NCBI RefSeq assembly: GCF_002211365.1
Contig: NZ_LOKZ01000001.1
Coordinates: 1 to 64,000, forward strand
DNA length: 64,000 bases
Source: Rhizobium sp. R711
GTDB lineage: Bacteria > Pseudomonadota > Alphaproteobacteria > Rhizobiales > Rhizobiaceae
Reading direction: 5' to 3'
The notes under the pieces: model-generated
Seen by the model: only the letters and a program-made list of their open reading frames with translations
What the model was told of the DNA's origin: nothing
Database searches by the model: none
Program-made: the position numbers and the translations under genes
In this document: positions 8,898 through 18,169 of the stretch, in pieces
Layout: each line of letters begins with the position of its first letter
Position numbering within the stretch: the first letter of the stretch is position 1

Positions 8898-10007
8898 ATG
8901 ACCTTGCAGCAAACGATTTTCGGAAAGCGGATTCTTCTGGTCGAGGACGACTATTATGCGGCCACTGAACTGGCATCCCGCCTGTTGGCGGTTGGTGTCG
9001 ACGTGGTTGGCCCTTGTCCCAATGTCGAGGACGCCTTTGCGAAGATCGGCGCGACGTCCGGTCTCGACGGCGCGGTGCTTGACATCAATCTTGGTGGTGA
9101 AATGGTCTTTCCCGTCGCCGACGAACTCGAGCGGCTCGGCCTGCCATTCGTCTTTGCCACTGCCTACGATCCCGACGTCGTTCCGGCGCGGCACGCCGAT
9201 AAGATCGTTCTTCGAAAGCCGCTGGAGAACGATGCGCTAGCGGCAGCGTTGTCACACAGCTCCCACTCACGCAACGTGTCAATCGAGGACACTTCGGCGA
9301 ACACGATATTGAAGGCCTTGCCTCGTAATCAGCTCGCCGGTTTGCTTCCTTTCCTGAGACAGCTTCATCTGCCCCGAGGCGCAGTCATTGAGGTCGCGAA
9401 CCAGACCGTCAGCCAGGTGTACTTTCCAATTGACTGCGTCGTTTCGCTCATCGCGGTTGGGGCCGGTGGAACGAGGATTGAGACGGGGCTTATCGGCAAC
9501 GAGGGGATGACGGGAGCCGGCGTCGCCATCGGGGACGAACGGACGCCGCATGAGCTCGTGAACCAGATTGACGGCCACACGCTCGCCATCGCTGTCGGAG
9601 ACTTCCGTGACGCTCTGGCCCTTGCACCGGATCTCTATCTTCTTGCATGTCGGTTCGCCAGATCGCTCGGCGTCCAGGTCAGTCACACCGCTCTCGTCAA
9701 CGGCGCCTTCGACGTCCGCCGGCGCCTTGCCCGATGGCTCCTGATGGTGGACGACCGTGCTTGCAGGAAATCCTTCGATCTCACGCACGACTACCTTGCC
9801 GTGATGCTTGGCGTCCGGCGTCCCTCAGTGACCGAAGCGCTTCACGTGCTGGAGGGCGAGCGGTTCGTCGTATCGATGCGCGGCCGTTTGGAGATTCGCG
9901 ATCGTCCGCGCCTGGTCGAATACGCCGGCGAGGCCTATGGCATTCCGGAAGCCGAGCACAGGCGGCTGATGGCCCTTCCCCTGTCCCAGTCAGCCGACAC
10001 TGCCTAA
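8898..10007 (+). CDS. Response-regulator receiver fused to a CRP/FNR-type regulator
   Basis: A protein of 369 residues with two modules. Residues about 10-118 are a receiver domain: acidic pocket in LLVEDDYYA, phosphoacceptor aspartate in AVLDINLGG, conserved lysine in IVLRKPLEND. Residues about 140-355 are a CRP/FNR unit: cyclic-nucleotide-binding fold (FPIDCVVSLIAVG, LIGNEGMTG) and winged helix (THDYLAVMLGVRRPSVTEAL). The cAMP-pocket signature of true CRP is missing, so ligand binding is doubtful. A transcription factor switched by phosphorylation is a reasonable inference. No sensor kinase gene is adjacent, so its partner is probably encoded elsewhere. Confidence 0.85.
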   Translation: MTLQQTIFGKRILLVEDDYYAATELASRLLAVGVDVVGPCPNVEDAFAKIGATSGLDGAVLDINLGGEMVFPVADELERLGLPFVFATAYDPDVVPARHADKIVLRKPLENDALAAALSHSSHSRNVSIEDTSANTILKALPRNQLAGLLPFLRQLHLPRGAVIEVANQTVSQVYFPIDCVVSLIAVGAGGTRIETGLIGNEGMTGAGVAIGDERTPHELVNQIDGHTLAIAVGDFRDALALAPDLYLLACRFARSLGVQVSHTALVNGAFDVRRRLARWLLMVDDRACRKSFDLTHDYLAVMLGVRRPSVTEALHVLEGERFVVSMRGRLEIRDRPRLVEYAGEAYGIPEAEHRRLMALPLSQSADTA

Positions 10008-10183
10008 GCGCCCGCTCGCGGCGAGCCGAAGAGCGGCAGTCGAGCGTTGCGACACTGGAAATCAGGCCTCTACTACACTCGGGTAATTGATCGTCGGTAT
10101 AGTTTGGCTGCCTAAATTATCTAATCGTGATTTCCCTAGCTCATGGGCAATTGATGGTGTCTCCTGCATAATAGCGCAAGTAT

Positions 10184-10414
10184 CTAGCCGCTGCGCCTAA
10201 GCACACGCAACTGATTGCCGGGGAGAAGCTCGACCACTTTCTCATGGGCCAGCTTGATCAGCACATCCATGATCTCTGCTTCGGTAAACCCCTGGGCTAG
10301 CAAAGGCTTCCCTAAGTCGCAAAGCAGGAAGACTTCTTTTCGTCGCTTTAAAAGCAACGTTAACAGTGCAATCTGAGTTTCCGTACTCCGATTCACGTGA
10401 CACCTGATGCTCAC
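10184..10414 (-). CDS. Small hypothetical protein
   Basis: A frame of 76 codons beginning with GTG. The C-terminal half (FTEAEIMDVLIKLAHEKVVE then LLPGNQLRVLR) looks like a compact helix-helix-strand unit resembling half of a winged helix. No known family is recognised. The ribosome binding site is poor, so the gene is tentative. Confidence 0.35.
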   Translation of the reverse strand: MSIRCHVNRSTETQIALLTLLLKRRKEVFLLCDLGKPLLAQGFTEAEIMDVLIKLAHEKVVELLPGNQLRVLRRSG

Positions 10415-11170
10415 CCGGGCACGAGCATGTCGAAAAAAGCACCCCCGCAGTCGCGGTTACAGGGGTTGAGTCGAAAGTTGGCTTTGGGGGTTTCGATCTC
10501 CAAAGCGGTCCCCGAACGATCCATATTCGCTTTTGTTCCGCTTGGTTTCGAAAAAAGGGCCCCGCATGGGCACAAGCGGGGCAATCAACGACATTGAAAG
10601 ATCACGCGATATTGTAATCATCGCGCGCTTGTCTGGAGATCCGGAAGGCTCCGACGGGTTGATTTGCGAGAACTCTCGCTCGGAGCCCTCCAGCGTCCTA
10701 CCGGTTGGACAATTGAAAAACTGGAGCGGATCGTAAGCTTGGGAAGTGCGACCAAAGTCCCAGTTCGACAAACAACTAACGCGTTCGCGTGACGCAATTC
10801 GGTATTCGCGCTAGGGCCGTTTGTGCGGTTTCAAGTTATTCTAAAGCTGGGCCGGGTAGATAACTGCGGCATTATGGAGCACTTGCCACAAGGTTCTGAT
10901 GGGACTGATGTCATCTCAGAGAGCGTCATGCGTCGTGGAATTCATTGATGGAAGACGACCACGCCTTCCAGCCTGTGGACGTCCTTACCCGCGATGAGCA
11001 AATAGCGGGAGCGTTCCGGCGATTGCTGACGCGACCTTGGTGTTGGCAACTTTGCTGCAACGGCCGCGAGATGAGTTTCAACATAGCACAATTTCCGCAA
11101 GTCGTCGCGACATGCTGCCAGGAAAACTCCTCACCGGTAAGCGATCGGTTCTTGAGGTCAATCCAACCCG
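10415..11170. other. Intergenic, nothing firm
   Basis: Small frames on both strands (for example 10566-10736 plus, 10457-10771 minus) overlap each other, lack good ribosome binding sites and match nothing I know. Confidence 0.35.
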
Positions 11171-12928
11171 TCAATTCAGGCCGGCACGGGTAAGTCCCTC
11201 GATCAGGCGCGCCCGATCCTCAGCGCGGACGAAGGAAGATGTTGCTCCGACCGCGTCCAGTGAGATGTCAGGGACGAGCGACCTGAGCCGTCCAAGCAAG
11301 TCTGTGGCAGCCTCGTGGTTGTTCAAAAGTCCGGCACAGGCCGTGCCGATGATCAGCGGAACCGCGTGGCCGGACCGCAAGCGATGCGCCTCCCGTGCAT
11401 AACTCAATCCAAGCTTGTAATTCGCGCCTTGGAAATAAGCCATGGCGTAATAGAACTGAAAGTCGCCGAGAAAAGCCTCGCGAGGGCTCAGTCTGAGGGC
11501 GTAATCGATGCAAGGAATTGCGTCCGCCGCACGGCCCCCGTTGGCATGCGCAAGTCCCAACTGGCCGTGTGCAAACGCGGAGTTAGGGTTAATCGCGACG
11601 GCCTGGCTGATCGCTGCCATCGCCAGGACATTGTCACGCGTCGCAAAGGCTATCATCGCCTGTGCAAGGTAAGCCCACGGTTCCTTATCGTCCGCGGCAA
11701 TGGCTTGTTGGACGATATCCCTGGCAAAGGCCAGGGCGTATCCCATGTCCTCCCAGCCCTGGAACGCGCGCCACATCGTAATCCAACCTTTCATCGCGAG
11801 CGCCTGGGCGTAATCGGGAGCCAGTGCGATTGCTCGATCGAGTAGGGGGAGCATCTTCCGGCTGCTCTCCTCAGACAACTGGGAACATAGGAACACCGCA
11901 CGCACGACACATTCCCAGACATCAAGGCTATGGTGCGGCTTGGGGCTTTCGCGGGCATGCTCTGCGGCCAGGAGTTCCGGCCCGATGCGGCCGACGACAC
12001 TTGCGGTGATTTCGTCCTGAATGACGAAGATGTCGCCGAGGTCGCCGTCGTACCTCTCAGCCCAGAGATGGACATCGGAGGCCGCATCGATGAGCTGCGC
12101 GGTCACTCTCACCCGGTTGCCGGACTTGCGGACACTCCCCTCGAGAACATAGCGGATCCCGAGTTCGCGTCCGATGGCGCGCACATCCACGGGCTTTCCC
12201 TTGTAGGTGAACATCGTGTTGCGGGCGATCACGAAGAAGCCCTTGAGCTTGGATAGGGCGGTGGTGATATCCTCGGTGAGCCCATCGCTGAAGAAATCCT
12301 GCTCCGGGTCGGCGCTCATGGCGTTGAACGGCAGCACAGCAATGGATGGTCGGTCAGGAAGTGCGGGCCTGGGCGATGCGGTTCGTGCGGTCGTCCTTTC
12401 CAGGAAGGGGCGGTATAGTCGCACCGGTCGCTCCATGTTCTTGAGCGCTCGTTCGCCGAGGTACTCGTAGTCGCAGTTAAGCTTACCCTGGAGGTGATCG
12501 TATGCCGTGCCGGAAATGCAAATGCCGCCTGGATCCGCCAAGGTCTGGAGGCGGGCCGCGATGTTGACGCCATCGCCGTAGAGATCCCCATCAACCTCGT
12601 GGATCACATCACCGAGATTGATGCCGATTCGGAAGATGATGCGTCGCTCCGTGGGGATATCAGCCTGGTCCTCGGCAACGCCGTTTTGGATGGCAACCGC
12701 GCACGCGACGGCATCGACGACCGAGCCGAACTCAACGAGCGCACCGTCGCCCATCAGCTTGACAATACGGCCCTGATGCTCGGCCAACAGCGGATCGATC
12801 ACCTCCCGGCGCAGAACCTTGAGGGCCGACACCGTCCCAGCCTCGTCATGTTCGACGAGGTGGGAATAGCCAACGACGTCAGCGGCCAGGATAGCGGCCA
12901 GCCGCCGCTCTGCCCTTGCAGTCGCCAT
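11171..12928 (-). CDS. Class III adenylate/guanylate cyclase with TPR domain
   Basis: A protein of 585 residues. The N-terminal cyclase homology domain (about 1-180) has the metal-binding aspartates in AAILAADVVGYSHLVEHDE and GRIVKLMGDGALVEF and the NIAARLQTLADPGGICIS segment. A linker domain follows (SIAVLPFNAMSADPEQDFFS), as in rhizobial CyaA-type proteins of this layout, then about 250 residues of TPR-like helices. No membrane segment is seen, so it is probably a cytoplasmic cyclase making cAMP (ATP more likely than GTP; not proven). I prefer the start at 12928, after GGGGAG, over the ATG 57 bases upstream. It stands alone; rhizobia carry many such paralogues. Confidence 0.85.
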   Translation of the reverse strand: MATARAERRLAAILAADVVGYSHLVEHDEAGTVSALKVLRREVIDPLLAEHQGRIVKLMGDGALVEFGSVVDAVACAVAIQNGVAEDQADIPTERRIIFRIGINLGDVIHEVDGDLYGDGVNIAARLQTLADPGGICISGTAYDHLQGKLNCDYEYLGERALKNMERPVRLYRPFLERTTARTASPRPALPDRPSIAVLPFNAMSADPEQDFFSDGLTEDITTALSKLKGFFVIARNTMFTYKGKPVDVRAIGRELGIRYVLEGSVRKSGNRVRVTAQLIDAASDVHLWAERYDGDLGDIFVIQDEITASVVGRIGPELLAAEHARESPKPHHSLDVWECVVRAVFLCSQLSEESSRKMLPLLDRAIALAPDYAQALAMKGWITMWRAFQGWEDMGYALAFARDIVQQAIAADDKEPWAYLAQAMIAFATRDNVLAMAAISQAVAINPNSAFAHGQLGLAHANGGRAADAIPCIDYALRLSPREAFLGDFQFYYAMAYFQGANYKLGLSYAREAHRLRSGHAVPLIIGTACAGLLNNHEAATDLLGRLRSLVPDISLDAVGATSSFVRAEDRARLIEGLTRAGLN

Positions 12929-13309
12929 CGCACTGTCTCCCCTCAGGAGATCCACCGGATGAAGCCCCGGCGATTGACGCGACATGCACCATCCGGCTGC
13001 CCAACACCGAAACCGTGCGGCTTCATGATACTACAAAGACGGTCATAAGGCGACGTTTACGAGAGTGCCGCCTTCAACAGGAACAGGATCCGCGAAGTGG
13101 TCACTTCAAAGGCCGCTCGCTTGCGAACGTCTCGGTGATCTCCCCTGCCATCGTCGCGCGTTCGGAACGGCGTAGGATGTCGAGACGATGTGCAATTATT
13201 GCCCTTGGGACGCTCGGTCACGCTCCCGCTTGCCGTTTCTCGAGATGAGAGGAGGCGCGTCTTCGAAGGCGGCGCAGCCTGTTGGAAACTGGGGGGTCGC
13301 AAACCATGA
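12929..13309. other. Intergenic, nothing recognised
   Basis: No frame with a ribosome binding site or a recognisable product was found. It should hold the cyclase promoter at its left end. Confidence 0.35.
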
Positions 13310-13420
13310 TCACCGGTTCGAATGCGGATTTCTGAGCTTCGAGAGCTCGCGCCGATGCGCTTCCACCTTGCCGTGGATCTCGACCAGCTTGGCTTTCAAT
13401 TCGTCTACGACTTCCACCAT
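13310..13420 (-). CDS. Tiny charged helical protein (36 residues)
   Basis: The frame encodes MVEVVDELKAKLVEIHGKVE followed by AHRRELSKLRN. Hydrophobic residues recur in a heptad-like pattern, so a short coiled coil is likely. GGGAG lies about eight bases before the ATG. No known family is recognised. The pattern and the ribosome binding site are the only support. Confidence 0.4.
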   Translation of the reverse strand: MVEVVDELKAKLVEIHGKVEAHRRELSKLRNPHSNR

Positions 13421-13678
13421 ACGTGACACTCCCGGACCCTCAGGAGATAGCATCAGCGCTCATTAGAATCCTGTGGCACCTGCTCCAAAATGCCGAATAA
13501 CTGCAACGATTTTCCGCACTTTGGGCTTGCCAAGCCGTCTCGTTGCTTGGCCGTCGTCTTGCGGCGGGATTCAGTGTGTGTTTGGAACTAATGACGTGCG
13601 AGACTGTTCAACTATCACTTTGACACGACGCTGACTGCCCCTGCGAAGGGCAAGCGGCGGTCATGAGGAGTCCCTCAC

Positions 13679-14119
13679 ATGAAAATATCGTCCAGATTTC
13701 GTTCGGTTGCGGTTGCCGTCATTGCCATCGCAGGAGTGAGCTTTGCCAACGCCGCGAATGCAGACAGCGGCACGATCCGCTTCGCCATCTACAAGGCGGC
13801 TTTCTTCGTCGGAGGTGCCGGAGGCGACGGCACGCTGACCTTCCATGGCCGCCGATATCCCGTCTCGGTCGGCGGCATTTCGGGCGGTCTCGCCTTCGGT
13901 GCTTCCAAGACCTATTTCCACGGTACCGTGCGCCATATACGCCGCGCCCAAGATGTCACGGGGGTATATGGCGCAGCAGGCGGTGGGGGCGCGCTCGGCG
14001 AAGGAGCCCAGGTGATCGTCATGACCAATGACAAGGGCGCCCAGCTCGAACTCTCGGGCAGGCAGGTAGGCCTGCAAATCAACGCCGATCTCAGCGGCAT
14101 GAGCATTACCGTGAGGTAA
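13679..14119 (+). CDS. Exported protein of unknown function
   Basis: A protein of 146 residues with a clear signal peptide (AVAVIAIAGVSFANAANA, cleavage near residue 28). The mature part is small, glycine-rich and beta-like (FFVGGAGGDGTLTFHGRRYP, GVYGAAGGGGALGEGAQVIV). Its layout resembles small periplasmic or outer-membrane-associated lipid-binding proteins of alphaproteobacteria, but I cannot assign a family with confidence. GAGGAG precedes the ATG. It is monocistronic. Confidence 0.65.
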   Translation: MKISSRFRSVAVAVIAIAGVSFANAANADSGTIRFAIYKAAFFVGGAGGDGTLTFHGRRYPVSVGGISGGLAFGASKTYFHGTVRHIRRAQDVTGVYGAAGGGGALGEGAQVIVMTNDKGAQLELSGRQVGLQINADLSGMSITVR

Positions 14120-14366
14120 GGGCATCGTTCGGCTTCCTAGAGGTTCGGTCTTCGGGCCAAGCTTGAATTGGCGGGTTTAGCCATTGTTGGCGTGTCAGTT
14201 TGAACCCGATCATGCCCCCATGAACTGCTAAGGGGCAGGTGTAACACGCCGCCGTCCTGCGCGAGCGCGTAGAGTGCATCTGCGCATCCAGACATATTGT
14301 TGTCCTCGCGCTTGACGTTGCCCACCTAAGATTGTCTAATTCGACACCATAACTTCTGGAGGTAGG

Positions 14367-14444
14367 ATGGCGTCGCGGTTTTTCTATGTCGTAGTGGTCG
14401 TCGGCGTGGCCGGCGCACTCCTGTGGTGGGCCGTCAACTGGTGA
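14367..14444 (+). CDS. 25-residue single-span membrane microprotein
   Basis: The frame encodes MASRFFYVVVVVGVAGALLW and ends WAVNW. A strong GGAGG lies four bases before the ATG. One hydrophobic span with aromatic residues at both ends is what membrane microproteins look like, for example small subunits that stabilise larger membrane complexes. The next gene, 167 bases downstream on the same strand, is a membrane oxidoreductase, a possible partner by position only. Confidence 0.5.
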   Translation: MASRFFYVVVVVGVAGALLWWAVNW

Positions 14445-14610
14445 CAAGGGCAATCATCGACGCAGGTGGATGATATCCAGCTCGGATAGGTCAGCTCGCG
14501 TCCTTTCCGCCCGACTTGTTCCGTCGCAGCCGCCACGAGCTCGGGATCCATGTGAACCGTCGGCGCCAGAAGTCTCCTGGGCTAGCACGGATCATCTTGG
14601 AGGGACGCCT

Positions 14611-15963
14611 ATGCAGAATCTAAAGCATGCATTCTGGGGCATGCTCGCGCTCTTGACCCTATTGTGGTTGACTGCCGAACCAGCGGTCTTTCAGCCAGCG
14701 ACCTTCTTTGGTCTTCGTGCATTGTTGATCCAGTTTACAGGCATCATCTCGATCGGTTGCATGAGCCTCGCGATGGCTCTGGCGTTGCGACCGCGTTGGC
14801 CGGAACCATGGTTTGGTGGTCTCGACAAGATGTATCGGCTGCACCAGTGGCTGGGCATCATGGCCCTTGTCGTCGCCATCTTGCATTGGCTCTGGGCCCA
14901 GGGACCGAAATGGGCGACAGCCTGGGGGTGGCTCGAGCGTCCAGCTGCCGGCAGGAGACTTCCTATCGAGAGCCCTGTCCAGGCGTTCCTTGGAAGCGTG
15001 CGCGGTTTTGCAGAGACTGTGGGTGAATGGGCCTTTTATGCCACCGTGCTCCTTATCGTGTTGGCCCTTGTCCATTATTTCCCCTATCGACTCTTCTATA
15101 AGACGCACCGCCTTCTGGCCGTCGCCTATCTGGCTCTGGCCTTCCACGCCCTGGTCCTCACCAAGTTCAGTTATTGGGCGTCACCCGTTGGTTGGCTGAC
15201 AGCTGTGCTCCTCGGCTATGGCACCTGGGCAGCGATTATCGTCATTCTCCGTCGTGTAGGCGCGAACCGGCAAGTGCATGGCAGGATCGTTTCACTTCAC
15301 TATTATCCAGGAGTGCGCACGCTAGAATCCGAGATCGAGGTACCGCAAGGCTGGCCGGGGCACAAGCCAGGTCAGTTTGCCTTCGCCACATCGGACGTCA
15401 CCGAGGGCGCTCATCCCTACACTATCGCCTCGGCGTGGCATCGTGAAAATCCCAAAATCTCCTTCATCACCAAGGAACTGGGCGACCATACCGGCCGCCT
15501 GCGCGAAAAGCTTGGAGTCGGGCAAGCGGTAAAGATCGAAGGGCCCTATGGTTGCTTTACCTTTGATGACGAGTGTAAACATCAAATCTGGATCGGCGGC
15601 GGAATCGGCATCACGCCCTTTGTCGCGCGTATGAAGCACATGGCGCTGCAAAAGGCAGCACCAGACTGGCCCGACGGGCAAACTGCGGATCTGTTCCACA
15701 GCACCGCTGATGTCGATGAAGAGGCACTTGCAAAGCTCGCTGCCGATGCCAAAACCGCTGAAGTCCGACTGCATTTGTGGATCGATGCGCGCGACGGCCG
15801 CCTGACGGGCGAGCGCATTCGAGCCGCTGTTTGCGAATGGCGCGAGGCAAGCATTTGGTTTTGTGGCCCGATGGGTTTTGGCGAAGCGTTAAAACGCGAC
15901 TTTGCTGCGCAAGGCTTTCCTGTCACTCCGCACTTCCACCAGGAGCTCTTCCAGATGCGATAG
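14611..15963 (+). CDS. Ferric-reductase-like transmembrane flavo-oxidoreductase
   Basis: A protein of 450 residues; the start at 14611 follows GGAGG. The N-terminal 220 residues form about six membrane helices with histidines placed to hold heme (LHQWLGIMALVVAILHWLW and KTHRLLAVAYLALAFHALVL), as in the ferric reductase/NOX/YedZ superfamily. The C-terminal half is a ferredoxin-NADP-reductase module: FAD-binding HPYTIAS, nucleotide-binding WIGGGIGITPF and terminal IWFCGPMGFGEALKRDF. It probably passes electrons from cytoplasmic NAD(P)H through flavin and heme to an acceptor at or beyond the inner membrane, perhaps iron(III) or oxygen; the acceptor is not shown. A terminator hairpin follows at 16065. 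Confidence 0.85.
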   Translation: MQNLKHAFWGMLALLTLLWLTAEPAVFQPATFFGLRALLIQFTGIISIGCMSLAMALALRPRWPEPWFGGLDKMYRLHQWLGIMALVVAILHWLWAQGPKWATAWGWLERPAAGRRLPIESPVQAFLGSVRGFAETVGEWAFYATVLLIVLALVHYFPYRLFYKTHRLLAVAYLALAFHALVLTKFSYWASPVGWLTAVLLGYGTWAAIIVILRRVGANRQVHGRIVSLHYYPGVRTLESEIEVPQGWPGHKPGQFAFATSDVTEGAHPYTIASAWHRENPKISFITKELGDHTGRLREKLGVGQAVKIEGPYGCFTFDDECKHQIWIGGGIGITPFVARMKHMALQKAAPDWPDGQTADLFHSTADVDEEALAKLAADAKTAEVRLHLWIDARDGRLTGERIRAAVCEWREASIWFCGPMGFGEALKRDFAAQGFPVTPHFHQELFQMR

Positions 15964-16064
15964 AGGTCATTGACGTTACCGAACGTTCAAACGAAGCTTC
16001 ATTCCGGCATGCCGGTTTTTAGGCGCATCTTTTGCTGCCAATTGGCGGATCAAAGCTTGCCCAT

Positions 16065-16093
16065 CCCAGCCGAATTATGTCCGGCTGGGTTTT
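16065..16093 (+). terminator. Rho-independent terminator
   Basis: Perfect stem CCCAGCCG / CGGCTGGG (16065-16072 and 16082-16089), nine-base loop, then TTTT. It lies about 100 bases after the oxidoreductase stop codon. Confidence 0.75.
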
Positions 16094-16229
16094 GAATGGC
16101 CGGGAGCTGGCGCGAGATTAACCGGTGTCGTGTCGTGAAACGACCAACCTGCGACGGGCGAACCTGGACGATCCAGATACTATGACCCAATCGCGAATAG
16201 AGGCGCAGCGCAGACGGGGTTGAACGCGC

Positions 16230-17933
16230 ATGTCTACAGCAGTTGCTATTCTTGGGGGTATCGGGCTTTTCCTGCTTGGCATGACGGTCATGACCGACGG
16301 TTTGAAGGCCCTGGCGGGATCTGCACTGCGCACTGTTCTCGGCAAGGCCGCAGCGACACCGCTCTCGGGGGTGTTCTGGGGCGCAATCGTGACACTGCTC
16401 GTACAGTCGTCGAGCGCCGTGACGATGACGACAATTGGCCTCGTCAGCGCTGGACTCCTAACGTTTCCGCAGGGGCTTGGCCTCGTTTTCGGCGCAAATG
16501 TGGGCACCACGGGAACGGCCTGGCTCGTGGCGCTGATTGGTGTGCGCGTCTCCTTGTCAACCTACGCGCTGCCGATCATCTTTCTTGGCGCGCTGGCCAA
16601 GTTGCTTGGGGGGCGGCGAATCGCGGCGGCGGGCGGCGCGCTCGCTGGATTTGCGTTGGTACTCTACGGGCTGACCACCTTGCAACAAGGGATGGGAGGC
16701 CTTGCCGAAACTCTGCACCCGTCGGACCTGCCCGCCGTTCTCGGCACGCCGGGTGTCGGCAGGATCGATGGCTCGATTGGCCTCATGAGCTTGGTTGTCG
16801 TCGGCGTGGCGATGACCGCAGTCATGCAGTCCTCGTCAGCTTCGATTGCCGTCACCATTTCGGCTTTTTACGCTGGTGCGTTGGGCCTCGAACAGGGTGC
16901 AGCCCTGATCATCGGTCAGAATATCGGAACAGCGACGAGCTCGGCACTCGCAGCCATAGGCGCCAGCACAACGGCCAAGCGCCTGGCTGTCGCCTACGTG
17001 TTGTTCAAGCTGATTGCAGCACTTATCGCAATCGTCGCGTTTCCGGTCACGGCCCGGCTGATGCAGGCCGTCACCCCCTCACTCGATGGCATGACGCTCC
17101 TTGCCGCCTACCACACGGCCTATAACGTGGTGGGTGTCGCCGTGCTGCTCCCTGCGACCCGGTGGTTTACCCGTATCGTGGAGCAGCTCCTGCCCTCAAG
17201 GCAGACGGCGCTTCAGCGCGCTCTCGATCCAAGCGCGCTTGCCAGTCCGGTGATTGCGATCGAAACCGCGCGACGTGTGATAGCGCGCGTCCTTTGCAAG
17301 ACAACGGCTTCCGTTTGCGCGATGCTTTCTGGAGGAACTCTTTCGTCGGTACAGCACAGTGAAGCAGCTGGTGCCCTCTTGGAGGTGCGGGCTTTCCTGT
17401 CCGAGTTAAGAGAAGGACCCGAGACAGATGCCGAGCGCCTGCGCTTGACGGCTACGCTGCACGCACTCGACCATAGCTTGCGTCTCGTCGAAATCTTGAC
17501 CGAGGGCAATTCGGCAGGACACACGGCGCAAACCACCGCTAATCTGCGGGCTGCAGAGCTGTGCGCTCGGGCCATGCGTGCGGCACAGGCAATAGGTAGC
17601 TCCATCGCCTCGGAATCTGCTCTCAGCAAAAAAGCCGTCTCCATCGGCTGGATCGTTTCGACCGAGATCGCCGCGGCGCTCGATGACGCAGGCGCAGCAT
17701 CAAGCGAGCTTGAGGCCCTGCAGCGCAACCACCGCGCAGCGACCCTCGCCTCCGTTGGGCAAGGGGAAACGACCGCAGTGGAGGCCCTTACGCGCATCGA
17801 CACTGCCAGACGGCTTGATCAACTCGCCCATCACGCCTGGCGTTCGGCTGCCCATCTCCTCGGCCGAGGTGCGATTGCCGATCAGTCAGGCCATGACATG
17901 AATTTTGCGGATGAAACTCAGTCCGCATCCTGA
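16230..17933 (+). CDS. Na+/phosphate symporter, NptA/PhoU type
   Basis: A protein of 567 residues of the Na/Pi cotransporter family (PF02690). It contains two inverted membrane repeats, each with the signature QSSSA: LVQSSSAVTMTTIGLVSAG in the first and VMQSSSASIAVTISAF in the second, with GANVGTTGTAW and GQNIGTATSSAL beside them. The C-terminal 220 residues are a PhoU-like helical domain (HALDHSLRLVEILTEG). It would import phosphate, or by another view export it, driven by sodium. It lies alone, convergent with putA. No Pho box was seen by eye. Confidence 0.85.
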   Translation: MSTAVAILGGIGLFLLGMTVMTDGLKALAGSALRTVLGKAAATPLSGVFWGAIVTLLVQSSSAVTMTTIGLVSAGLLTFPQGLGLVFGANVGTTGTAWLVALIGVRVSLSTYALPIIFLGALAKLLGGRRIAAAGGALAGFALVLYGLTTLQQGMGGLAETLHPSDLPAVLGTPGVGRIDGSIGLMSLVVVGVAMTAVMQSSSASIAVTISAFYAGALGLEQGAALIIGQNIGTATSSALAAIGASTTAKRLAVAYVLFKLIAALIAIVAFPVTARLMQAVTPSLDGMTLLAAYHTAYNVVGVAVLLPATRWFTRIVEQLLPSRQTALQRALDPSALASPVIAIETARRVIARVLCKTTASVCAMLSGGTLSSVQHSEAAGALLEVRAFLSELREGPETDAERLRLTATLHALDHSLRLVEILTEGNSAGHTAQTTANLRAAELCARAMRAAQAIGSSIASESALSKKAVSIGWIVSTEIAAALDDAGAASSELEALQRNHRAATLASVGQGETTAVEALTRIDTARRLDQLAHHAWRSAAHLLGRGAIADQSGHDMNFADETQSAS

Positions 17934-18169
17934 TTTCGTTTGCGGCTCGCGTCTTATCCAATAGACGGGGTCGAGGACATGGTGCCGCCCTTGATGAAGG
18001 CAATATCCGATACAGCTTTCAGACCGGTCAATCGCCGGGATGTGAGCAAGCCAAAAAGGGTTGCGCGGCCCAGGCAGCAAAGTTCTGCGCTGGTTGCGCT
18101 CACCGGTAATGAGCGTTGTGGAGGTTGGACAGGTGGGCAGCATCGACATGGCGCTGCCGCACCAATCGC

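Noticed and set aside
11171..12928. Functional link between the nucleotide cyclase and the CRP-type protein at 8898
   Set aside because: They lie 1.2 kb apart on opposite strands and the CRP-type protein lacks the cAMP-pocket signature.
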